This document shows positions 15,851-24,400 of a stretch of DNA of 51,237 nucleotides, piece after piece. Below the pieces are notes generated by a model. The model worked only from the letters and a program-made list of their open reading frames with translations. It was not told the origin of the DNA and did not search any database. Where the stretch lies: positions 1-51,237 of the forward strand of contig CASERH010000002.1 of NCBI GenBank assembly GCA_949290295.1. Reading direction: 5' to 3'. The stretch's first letter is position 1. Every line of letters starts with the position of its first letter. Source of the DNA: an uncultured Pseudomonadota bacterium (GTDB taxonomy: Bacteria; Pseudomonadota; Alphaproteobacteria; RF32; CAG-239). Position numbers and translations under genes: made by a program.

Positions 15851-17452
15851 TCAGTTCATTGACATTCTGGATTCGGGGGACAACGGATTATCCAAAACCA
15901 CCGGAGTCAATATGATAACCAGAATGCTGCGCTCTTTCTCCGCGTTGGCAATGCCGCCAAGCAAAGAATTCTCAGCTGAGCCGGTTCCTTCTTTTGTGGT
16001 GGAGTTGTTCACTCTTTCGTATCCTGTCAGGATAAGCGATTCACCGGAGGTCATAGCCACTTCTTGTGTAAACGCACGAGACTCTATATGAGGGTTCTGA
16101 ATATATTGGTTTTCATCTTCGGCACCAAACTCAACCTTATCCAAAGAAACAAGGTCAGACAGTGTCATGTTAAACATCACGAGCATCCTGCCATGTTCCA
16201 AAATTCTCGGTAAAACATCAAGTGTAAAACCTGTTTCTACCTCTTCAGTCGTTACCGAAATATCATAGTTATCACCCGTAGTTCCGCTATTTGTCTTTGT
16301 CATCTCGGCAATATAGTTTTGCTTTTGAGTAACCTGTATGGGAGCCGGTTTGTTGTTGAGTGTTGTGACCGTGCCGCTGGTTACCAAGCTGGTGTTGTTG
16401 CGTTGGGACAGAGCCTTAACGGCGGCATCAGCCGTCCAGTGGTTGTTAAGAATTCCCCAGCTCAGTGTGTTCCCGACAGATTCTGCAGAACTGATACTGG
16501 TCGATCCGGTTACTCCAATAGAAGTGACTCCATCCTTAAAAGTAGCGCTTAAATCCAATCCATAGTTGTCCGTATCAGAAATTGTCACTTGTAATACTTT
16601 AACGCTGATAGCTACTTGTCGTGAAAGCCGGGCATTTTGTTCATTTATGTATTTTGCAACTTTCTTGATATCGTTAGGAGTTGCCGTCAAAGTGATGGTT
16701 CCATCTGCCGGAGACATCGTCAGCTTTGCTCCATCACTAATCATAGACGATATACTTTTCTCAAAATTTCCCCAAAGTTCAACCTCGGCAGAATTGTTCA
16801 AGCTAACGGAAGAGCTCCCGCCTCCGCCGCTTTGGCTACCGCCGACGGTAACCGTAAGGTTTGGCTTTGTTGGCAGACTATACACGACAAAAGTCTTGGT
16901 GATAAATTTATAGAAGTGAATTTCTTTCTTTTCATATTTCCACCAAATTCCAAAGCGAGAAGCCACCTCATCTAATAGGCCGCTCAATGGTCCCTGATAA
17001 GAAACCAACATCTTATCTGGTTCTGCCCAGTCGGTGTTTACCGCTTCAGCCGTAGGTTTGTTTGCCGCACCTTTGGCTTTCACATCAGTTTCAAGTTGCG
17101 GAGCATACCTAACTCCCAAAGATGTCGTTTTGTTAATCATATCACCTATTTCGAATAAGGTAATTGGCCGATTGCTCACCAGGGTAATACCGTTTTTACC
17201 TTCTAGATATGCGGGCAAAGGCTCCCCCTCGTATTCTATTTCGCTGGTATCGCCGAGCCAAATCTCGTCTTTAACTTTAATAAGATCTTGATTTGCCAAG
17301 GGCGTCGGCGTTTTGGCAGCTTCCTTTAATTTTGTGGCTGCCTCGACCTCGCGATCAATTGTCGCGTCCAAATTTGTAGATATGGAACAAGAGGCTGCGA
17401 ATGCCGCCGTCAGCATTCCAAGTCCGATTTTTTTCCAATTAGTTATAAGCAT
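15851..17452 (-). CDS. pilN: Outer-membrane secretin lipoprotein of the type IVb pilus
   Basis: A 533-residue secretin. The N-terminal signal ends in a lipobox A-A-S-C (Cys22), as in R64 PilN and BfpB. Residues about 75-115 form an N0-type domain, a Gly/Ser-rich insertion with S-G-G-G-G-S-S lies near residue 215, and the secretin domain occupies about 320-525, ending I-L-V-I-I-L-T-P-V-V-L-D-N. It forms the pilus exit channel. The ATG at 17452 is chosen because GGAGG lies 6 nt upstream; the longer frame begins inside the previous gene and the Met at 17458 is too close to that site. It overlaps the TcpQ-like gene by 14 nt. Confidence 0.92.
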   Translation of the reverse strand: MLITNWKKIGLGMLTAAFAASCSISTNLDATIDREVEAATKLKEAAKTPTPLANQDLIKVKDEIWLGDTSEIEYEGEPLPAYLEGKNGITLVSNRPITLFEIGDMINKTTSLGVRYAPQLETDVKAKGAANKPTAEAVNTDWAEPDKMLVSYQGPLSGLLDEVASRFGIWWKYEKKEIHFYKFITKTFVVYSLPTKPNLTVTVGGSQSGGGGSSSVSLNNSAEVELWGNFEKSISSMISDGAKLTMSPADGTITLTATPNDIKKVAKYINEQNARLSRQVAISVKVLQVTISDTDNYGLDLSATFKDGVTSIGVTGSTSISSAESVGNTLSWGILNNHWTADAAVKALSQRNNTSLVTSGTVTTLNNKPAPIQVTQKQNYIAEMTKTNSGTTGDNYDISVTTEEVETGFTLDVLPRILEHGRMLVMFNMTLSDLVSLDKVEFGAEDENQYIQNPHIESRAFTQEVAMTSGESLILTGYERVNNSTTKEGTGSAENSLLGGIANAEKERSILVIILTPVVLDNPLSPESRMSMN

Positions 17453-18137
17453 TCTCATCCTCCATGGTCTCAACAACTAAGACTCTATTTCCCTTATAAA
17501 ACGTGGCAACTGGAGCTGGTTTAGCCCTGGCAAAAGTTCTAATCAGTGCGGAACTGACATCGGCAAAACGACCTCTAAACATAGCCCCGGCTGCTAAGGT
17601 GTAGTTACGATTACTATTCCAAATCAAGCGCCATCCAGCCCTTTCGCTCCAATCTGTCAAAAGCCCTTTAAGAGTGCTTCCCTCTTCAGCTAACCAATCC
17701 TCCACAGGATCCTCGCTCAAAGTCTGTGAAGAGGTATCCGCATCGGCAGCATCATCTATAGCCGCATTTATCTCCTCTTCATAGTCAGTCACCTCTTCTT
17801 CAATTGTTGGCGGAATAGAAGCTGCCATGTTGCTACCCGGACCGGATGTTATGATATCCTGATCTCTCGGTGTGCGCTCGCCAAATTCACGATAATCAGC
17901 AGCGGATTGACGATAATTGATAAACTCATTGTCATCTGCTTGTGCCGGAGGAACGATGACAGCTTCCCTCTGAGGAAGTGGCGCCGGCATTTGTGTTGCC
18001 ACCACAGGGGTCCCTTCCTGTTTTGCAGGAGTATCTTCCGCATAGGTGTTCCCTGCACCAAAGAAATCCAGATGGCTGCATCCGGTTATAAAAAATATCG
18101 CTAATACGCAAGCGCTCTGCCATAAATTGCGGTTCAT
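17439..18137 (-). CDS. TcpQ/PilL-domain lipoprotein
   Basis: About 232 residues: a signal peptide with lipobox I-T-G-C (C about residue 19), a low-complexity acidic and Pro-rich linker, and a C-terminal domain of about 75 residues with S-T-L-K-G-L-L-T-D-W-S-E-R-A-G-W and F-R-G-R-F-A-D-V, characteristic of the TcpQ/PilL C-terminal domain. Such proteins help the secretin insert in the outer membrane. This fits its place directly before pilN, where R64 has pilL/pilM. I prefer ATG 18137 (GAGGA upstream, compact signal peptide); ATG 18167 with AGGA upstream is also possible. Confidence 0.82.
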   Translation of the reverse strand: MNRNLWQSACVLAIFFITGCSHLDFFGAGNTYAEDTPAKQEGTPVVATQMPAPLPQREAVIVPPAQADDNEFINYRQSAADYREFGERTPRDQDIITSGPGSNMAASIPPTIEEEVTDYEEEINAAIDDAADADTSSQTLSEDPVEDWLAEEGSTLKGLLTDWSERAGWRLIWNSNRNYTLAAGAMFRGRFADVSSALIRTFARAKPAPVATFYKGNRVLVVETMEDENAYN

Positions 18138-18224
18138 TTGGTTTGTCCTCGGATTAGATTTCGTCATACTTTTTTCCTATCATACATACTGAAAAATAAA
18201 TAATCAAGCACCACACAAGACTTA

Positions 18225-19928
18225 TTACCATTGGATGTAATATCCGTCAGCTGCTTTATTTAAATTTCGATTGGCTCCTTTCTGATTGTTATGGGTGATG
18301 GTCTTAATAATAAAAGAGTTGGGCTCCCTCTGGGTGAAAACAGTGTTTATCTTACTGTACTCCACACCCTTGTCGGTCAAGATATTGTGCAAAAGATTAA
18401 GTCTTTTCTGTTGCAGATCCATAGCGCTGGTACCGTCTATTCGGATTTCGATGGTCATATTTTTATCTTCGGCGGCTTTGGAGGCAAAGGCTTGTATCCA
18501 TCGCAGGGTCTGTCCGGAGATTTCGGCGCGATTGGGTTGGAAAGAAAGCCGCATTTCCGTTGGCATGATTTTGCCGACGCTGGATTTCTTTTGTATTTTC
18601 TTTCGTAAGCTGCTAAGAATTGAGCTTTTTTCTTCTTTTTTAGGTTCAGCCTTTTTCTGCTCCTTGGCGCTAAAAATGGCATCTAGCGAGGCTAATAACT
18701 TATTCTTTTGGCTGTCTGCATTCTCCTCCGCCTTTGGCAGTGTTGTTTTTTCAAGCGCAGCATTTTTCTGAGGGGCGGCACGATTTTCTACGGAAGGTTC
18801 GTCCGTTGCGGTTTTCTCTTTGGAAGAGCTATCTTTAGGAGTATATGACAGTTGAGGCGTCAGATTTTCATCGTTTAAAATATCTTCCGGAATTGGAATA
18901 AGAAGATTCTTAACGGTTTCTGAGGCTAGTTTAACACCTTCGGCGGAAGCCGCGCCGGGGTTGAGAACATCACTGATATCTTTGTTGTTCTTTTTGTAGA
19001 AAGCTTCTTGAGAAAGTTTTTGGTTTTTCAGAGCACCATCGGCTTTTGCCACAAGCCAAGGAGAATCTGTTGACGATTTCCTGTCCGCCATATCTTCCCA
19101 AGCCGGAGTTTGAGAGGAAGGCTCACTCTTGGCAGGGAGGGCAGGGGCTTTTTCCATACTGAGAATTGGAACGGATTTGTCAGCCAAAGCAACCTGCTCA
19201 GATTGAACTGTTGAGGCAATTCTGACAATATTCTGAGATTGTGGCAAATCATCCTTGCTTCGTTCTAGCGGCAAGAGGGGAATTTCACTAGAAGCCAGTA
19301 GGGATACATCGCCTTTGTAAGTTTCCGTGCCTGCAGAAGGTGTTTCTCTCGCCAACAGCGGGGTCGGAGCGGAAATCTCTGCCTCTTGATTTATAGTCTC
19401 TTGTTTACTGACCTTTAAAGACGGAGAAGATGGCAGATCTTCTGCTTTCCGAGGACGCCCAATACCCTTTGATTCTGGAATTTCCAGCGGAATAACAACT
19501 CTGTCGGGCTGTTTCACTTCCTCAGTTTGCTGACGCATTAGCTTGGGCTTAGGAGCTGCATTCTCGGCAAGCCTTAAAGGCGGAAGTTGCTCTTGAGGGG
19601 TAGCTTCTAGTGTGGGGACCGAGAATTCCAGAGGAATCTCCGGTATGTCCAAATCATCAGCCATGATGATTTCATCGTCAGGCGCAATAGAGGGCGCTTC
19701 GCGTTTAATTTCAGGCAAAACACTTAGTGCAATTTTTTTAACGGGAGCAACGGCAATAGAGGGGTTTATTGCGTCGTTTTTCAAAAAAAGCATAATGTTG
19801 CCGCTTGGAATTTTAATATCAGAAGTTTTTGTGGGGCGGTCATGCCAATACATTCCGTTTGCAGCAAAAATAGCAAACAAGGATACGGAAAAACTGTAAA
19901 CAAAAGTTTTTAAACCTGTTTTTGGCAT
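18225..19928 (-). CDS. Membrane-anchored protein with C-terminal OmpA-like domain
   Basis: 567 residues: an N-terminal hydrophobic anchor (about 8-27), then about 400 residues of Pro/Ser/Glu/Lys-rich low complexity, and a C-terminal OmpA-like peptidoglycan-binding domain. That domain shows L-S-F-Q-P-N-R-A-E-I-S, the helix after T-L-R-W-I-Q-A-F, and L-Q-Q-K-R-L-N-L-L-H with the conserved Arg. It can bridge the inner membrane and cell wall, much like MotB/TolR-type stators or pilus alignment proteins. It is the first gene of the pilus operon, and no R64 counterpart is known to me. ATG 19928 is supported by GAGGGG about 10 nt upstream. A 9-bp hairpin sits in its leader. Confidence 0.72.
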   Translation of the reverse strand: MPKTGLKTFVYSFSVSLFAIFAANGMYWHDRPTKTSDIKIPSGNIMLFLKNDAINPSIAVAPVKKIALSVLPEIKREAPSIAPDDEIIMADDLDIPEIPLEFSVPTLEATPQEQLPPLRLAENAAPKPKLMRQQTEEVKQPDRVVIPLEIPESKGIGRPRKAEDLPSSPSLKVSKQETINQEAEISAPTPLLARETPSAGTETYKGDVSLLASSEIPLLPLERSKDDLPQSQNIVRIASTVQSEQVALADKSVPILSMEKAPALPAKSEPSSQTPAWEDMADRKSSTDSPWLVAKADGALKNQKLSQEAFYKKNNKDISDVLNPGAASAEGVKLASETVKNLLIPIPEDILNDENLTPQLSYTPKDSSSKEKTATDEPSVENRAAPQKNAALEKTTLPKAEENADSQKNKLLASLDAIFSAKEQKKAEPKKEEKSSILSSLRKKIQKKSSVGKIMPTEMRLSFQPNRAEISGQTLRWIQAFASKAAEDKNMTIEIRIDGTSAMDLQQKRLNLLHNILTDKGVEYSKINTVFTQREPNSFIIKTITHNNQKGANRNLNKAADGYYIQW

Positions 19929-20249
19929 AAATAAAACCCCTCTAAAGCCTTGATAAATCAAAATGCGACTCTTGGCAAGAGTCGCTAAAAAATATACACA
20001 AATTTGTGGATTTTTTTATAAAAACACTTTGTCCTTTATGTGCCGATTCCAAAAACTATCGTCTTGATTTTATGGTATTTACTTCTTTTTAAGGACTGTG
20101 AATTTTTTGTTACAGCAAAATTTTGTGCGTGTAAACAGTATGTTAACCATTTTTTGGTATAAGCAATTTTGCTAGAAATTGGAGCAAAAATCGGTTATTC
20201 TAAAAGAGTATAAAGAGTTTTGCTATAAATATCATGAAGGAGAAAAACA
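19929..20249. promoter_or_regulatory. Divergent control region between the pilus and T4SS operons
   Basis: 321 bp of AT-rich DNA without a credible ORF. It contains a leader hairpin (19965-19985), a perfect 12-bp palindrome CACAAATTTGTG (19997-20008), and four copies of AGCAAAA or its complement TTTTGCT (20114, 20167, 20183, 20218). TGC-TATAAA (20222-20229) resembles an extended -10 element and lies just before the VirB2 ribosome-binding site AAGGAG (20237-20242). A clear -35 is not visible for either direction. Confidence 0.6.
19965..19985 (-). promoter_or_regulatory. Leader hairpin of the pilus operon, possible attenuator
   Basis: GCGACTCTT / AAGAGTCGC is a perfect 9-bp stem with a 3-nt loop, located 37 nt upstream of the first pilus gene. 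In the minus direction it is followed by ATTTTGATTT, a weak U-tract, so it could attenuate pilus transcription or stabilise the mRNA 5' end. Confidence 0.5.
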
Positions 20250-20591
20250 ATGCAATTTATTAAAAACAACATTTGGACATTTTGCTGGGTAGCGGTCTTT
20301 ACGCTGTTGACTTTTGCAGGCGATGCCGCAGCCCAAAGCAGTGTAATGGATACTTCACAACAAAAAGCCTTAAACGTATTTACCTCCGTTAAAACGATTA
20401 TTTTCATCGTTGGTGGTTTTGGTTTGGTTGGTTTGGCCTTTAGTGCGGTTTTTGGAAAGGTAAACTGGAAATGGTTTGCATCATTGGCAGTAGGTCTTGC
20501 GATTTTGGCAGCAGCCGGTTCTATTGTAAACTACGCAACCGGTGAGAATATGTCTGGCTTCCAAGACTCATTTGATAACGCTACCAACTAA
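20250..20591 (+). CDS. virB2: VirB2/TrbC-like pilin subunit
   Basis: A 113-residue protein with a signal peptide ending A-A-A-Q (about residue 30) and two hydrophobic helices (about 48-68 and 73-92). They carry G-G-F-G-L-V-G-L-A and the W-K-W-F motif in the short loop, typical of VirB2/TrbC T4SS pilins. AAGGAG lies 8 nt before the ATG. A strong hairpin and a terminator-like structure follow it, consistent with higher expression than the genes downstream. The module recurs in the next two genes. First gene of the T4SS locus. Confidence 0.83.
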   Translation: MQFIKNNIWTFCWVAVFTLLTFAGDAAAQSSVMDTSQQKALNVFTSVKTIIFIVGGFGLVGLAFSAVFGKVNWKWFASLAVGLAILAAAGSIVNYATGENMSGFQDSFDNATN

Positions 20592-20611
20592 TCTTCTCCT
20601 TCGTTTAGGTT

Positions 20612-20634
20612 CCGGGCCGCGACTAGCGGCCCGG
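20612..20634 (+). other. Very stable GC hairpin after virB2
   Basis: CCGGGCCGC-GACTA-GCGGCCCGG is a perfect 9-bp GC-rich stem, 20 nt after the virB2 stop and without a T-run. It is probably an mRNA 3'-stabilising structure or a processing site. Confidence 0.7.
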
Positions 20635-20654
20635 TCCCAAGCAGGAGAAAGGGC

Positions 20655-20709
20655 AAGGGGGTCTTGGAAAAACGGTTCCACCGCTTAGCCTATCCCCCTT
20701 TCTTTTAAC
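20655..20709 (+). terminator. Terminator-like compound hairpin
   Basis: AAGGGGG (20655-20661) pairs with CCCCCTT. The loop contains a second stem TGGAA/TTCCA, and TTTCTTTTAAC follows. It would terminate part of the transcription after virB2 and leave some readthrough into the second VirB2-like gene. Confidence 0.6.
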
Positions 20710-20772
20710 ATCAATCAATCAGTCTGGCTGGTTGATATTAAAGGATAAGAAGAAATCAGACGGGAGGGTGCA

Positions 20773-21345
20773 ATGATAAACTTTAAGAAGATATGCCGAG
20801 TATTGCTTGTGGCGGCATTTATATGCACTCTTGCAGGAGAAGGTTTCGCGCAGGTTGCAAATTATGTAGAAAAAGGAGACGGAGCTGCATTCATAAAGAT
20901 CCCGGGGTCTTATGCCGTTGATGGACTGGCAGCGGACTACAGCCAAGAAAAGATTGTAAAAACGCCCTCAGAACTTGAACAAAAGAAGAATGAAGAACAG
21001 GCAGAGCAGCAAGCTGAAAAACAAGCATCTGAGGTCGCTGCCGGAACCAATACAACCCAGTCAGCCTCAGCGGTAACCGGATGTTCAAGCAATTATGGGC
21101 TGTTTTCCGGTTTGATTGAAACCGGGCGTAAGATTTTCAGTGGGTTAAGAGATTTAATATATGTCGTTGCCGGTTTCGGTATAATCGGTGTTGCAGTTGG
21201 AGGATTTTTTGGCAATTTGAACTGGAAATGGCTGGGAGCCATAATTATTGCCTTGGTTGTGATTGCTACAACGGGAGAGATAATAAATATGATAACCGGT
21301 TGTGATGAGTTTACCGCCACAATGATTACCGATACATTAAAATAA
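20773..21345 (+). CDS. VirB2-like protein with N-terminal extension
   Basis: 190 residues: a signal peptide (to about residue 27), an exported spacer rich in Glu, Gln and Ala (about 28-105) and a C-terminal VirB2-like two-helix module with V-A-G-F-G-I-I-G-V-A and L-N-W-K-W-L. Two Cys flank the module (T-G-C-S-S and T-G-C-D-E), suggesting a disulfide. It is likely a variant or tip subunit of the T4SS pilus, paralogous to the protein encoded at 20250. GGAGGG precedes the ATG. Confidence 0.72.
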   Translation: MINFKKICRVLLVAAFICTLAGEGFAQVANYVEKGDGAAFIKIPGSYAVDGLAADYSQEKIVKTPSELEQKKNEEQAEQQAEKQASEVAAGTNTTQSASAVTGCSSNYGLFSGLIETGRKIFSGLRDLIYVVAGFGIIGVAVGGFFGNLNWKWLGAIIIALVVIATTGEIINMITGCDEFTATMITDTLK

Positions 21346-21408
21346 CGAAGAGATGGCAACAAGCCCAACTCAACAGGAGTGAGTATAAGGATAGAATAGG
21401 AGGACGCC

Positions 21409-24400
21409 ATGATGAATATAAAGAAAATAAGTCAAGCAGCACTGATTGCCTGTGGTATTATTTTTGCGTCCTTCACGGAAAATGTTGCGGCACAGATTGT
21501 CGGTGGCGACGTTTCTTTTGACTCCAACCACAGTGCAGCAGACGATATGGACAGCTTCAAAGAACAGCAACGCCAAGATTCTGATGAAGCCAAGATTAGT
21601 GCGGCACAGCAAGATAGAAGCAAGAAAGAACAAAAAGCTGATGCCGCGGCAAAAACATCGGCATCAGCTTCTGCAAAGCAATATGGCACATCACAAAACC
21701 AGATGTCAGCTCAAGAAAGCGCAAAACAGCAGGCTCAACAAGACAAAGCTGCAGCACAGCGGCAGAGTGATGCCTATAAATCAAGTTCGGCATATAAAAA
21801 TGCACAAGAAAACTACAAACAACAAGAGCAACAAAGAAGGAAAAACATTGCCCAAGCTCAACAAGAACACAAAGATTACATAAATTCGGTTACGGCAGAG
21901 TATGATAATAAGGTAGCTGCCGCACAGCAGAAATATGATGAGTGTATGAACCGCAACGGCAGTTGTTCCAGCTATTTGGTAGAATTAAACAATACCAAGA
22001 AGGAACGGACAAGTGCAATTGAGGCGGCAGAGAATAATGAAACTTACAAAAACAAGATTGCGGATGCAGAAGCAGGGGATAAAGCATTCATAGATGCGCT
22101 CAATCAAAAGGCGATGGCAGATGAACAAGCCAACGCATACGATGCAAAAGTTTCGCAAGCAGCACAGCGAGAGAAAGAAGCGGAAGCCGAACGCCAAAAA
22201 GCCAAACAAGAAGGGATTGCCGCAGCAGACAAGACAATAGACGCCAACAGAGAGAAAATAGAATTAGCGGAAAAAGAAAAAGCTAAGGCCGAAAAGAAAT
22301 TAAACGATGCAAAAGAAGATGTTGAGAAGAAATGTGGAAAAGATCCCGACAGTAACGCTTGTAAAAAAGCAATGGAAAAGATGGATGCCGCTTCAATAGA
22401 GGTGGGAGCAGCCAATAAGACCATAGATGAAGCAAATAGTGCGATAACCGAGGCAAATGCACAGAAGGCCATGTTGAATATGGATGATGACATGGCTGAT
22501 TTTGAGGCCGATTTAGAGGCCGGTTTTGACGCAGAAATGGGAGAATTCGATGCCGCCAAAGATGCTGCAGCGAAAAAAACTGCTGCAGAAACAAAAGCAA
22601 TGACCGAAAAACAACAAGCAGCTCAAGACGCGCAAAAAGCCAATGATGATTATAATAATGCGGTGCAAGCATATAAGGCTGCGGCAGAAAATTTAGCAAA
22701 AAAACAGGGACAATGTGCAAACGGGAATCAGCAAGCATGTTCAGAAGTCGCGGCTGCCCAGCAAACATTAGCGGAAGCCAAGGCAGCGGCGGATGAAGCG
22801 TATCAAGACAAACAAGAAAAAGATAAGATTGCTGAAGAAAAAGGAGCCGTTACGGGAGATGCCGCGGAAACAGCAAAGCAAGAATTGACAGATGCAAAAA
22901 ATAAACAAAAAGCTGCAGAAGATAAGATTGCAAGCCTAGAGGCATCTTTGGCCGAGGCAAAAGCAGCGTGTGAACATTCAAAAACGCTTACATCAAGACA
23001 AGGCCAAGCAGATGCGGAAAAATATTGTGCTATGCAATCGCAATTGGAAGATCAATTAGCGGCCGCAAAAGAGGAATTAGAACAAGCACAGCTCGATGTC
23101 GATATGGCTCAGACGTATTTAGACGGGGTTAATACCATAGCGGGAGTAGATGAGCATTTTGGTCAAGAATACAAAGCCTTTAGCTCTGCAGCAGGCGATG
23201 CAGCAGGCGATATGTTTACCGGAACATATGCCGGATCCATTGACTATTCAAATACCGGTGACGTCTTTACAACCTTAACACGTCGTGCGGCAAGAATCTT
23301 GGTTGGATTAAAGCCGATAGTATACGTTTTTGCAGGTTTTGGTTTGATAGGCTTTGCCTTCATGGCGATTTTCAACAAGATAAGTTGGAAGTGGTTTGCC
23401 AATATAGCAATAGGCTTGTTCTTAGTAGCTAACATGGGGCGTCTGATTGAGTACATGGTTTACACTGTGGATGACAGAGAGCTGGCAGCAACAGAGAAAC
23501 CAAGCGAGTTTGGAGATCATTTGCATGGAGCCTTTGCCGATACGGAGTATGCCTGGGTGGATGAAATGACACCATACATGCCGCCGGAGATGGTCGAAAC
23601 GCCGGATACATCAGTGGAACCTCCGGCTGAAGAGGAAGTCACCACAGAAACCCGAGGTTTTTGCGAGGCAGAACAAAAAGGCGGCGGGTTATTTGGTGGT
23701 GGCGGATTTGCAAGCTGTGTTAAAGATTTGATTTCTGCTGGTAAGAAGGCGGTTGATACAGCCAAAAAGGTACAAAACACCGTTGATACGGTTAAAAATA
23801 CGGTAGAAAACGTTAAATATGCAGCAGACAACATAGGAGCCGCCATTGATAAAATCGGCGAGGGTAATCTTGAAGACAGCTTCAATGCCTTAAGCCAGAT
23901 TGGCCAGAATGTTAACTATATTGTCGGCTCTACAGGTGGCATGATGAATAACGTAATGTCCAACACCATAGATATTGCCAACAATGTTCAAGACATGTCG
24001 AAGAGCAGGGATGAGCAGGCCGAGTTGCAGGCTCGTCGAGATAAAGGCGAGGCCACCGGAGGCTTTACGGCAGCCTTGATGGGACAAACGGTTACCAGAG
24101 ATGAAAATGGTAAGGTAACGGGAGTAGAGCATCGCTGGGGCGGAGACCTTGAGTATGATAAAGACGGCAATGTCGTTGTAAAACAGAGCGGATTTGATCA
24201 AAATGGTGATGCTGTACAAGGGGATATTGCCAGTAACAAGAAAAATGGCCAAAACACCGGCCAGCTCGGATTTATGGACATAACTAATGATGTCGTTCAA
24301 AAATCCGGAGAGATAAATCAAAAGTTCAATGAAGCAAGCCAGACGGCCGGAGCCTTAACCGGAGCGGTAGCAAACTTCAGCGCCTTTGGTTCCAAGAGTA

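Noticed and set aside
22104..22559. Minus-strand ORF opposite the giant Ala-rich protein
   Set aside because: The Ala/Ser/Phe composition is what antisense of an Ala/Lys/Glu coiled coil gives. No start signal and no family.
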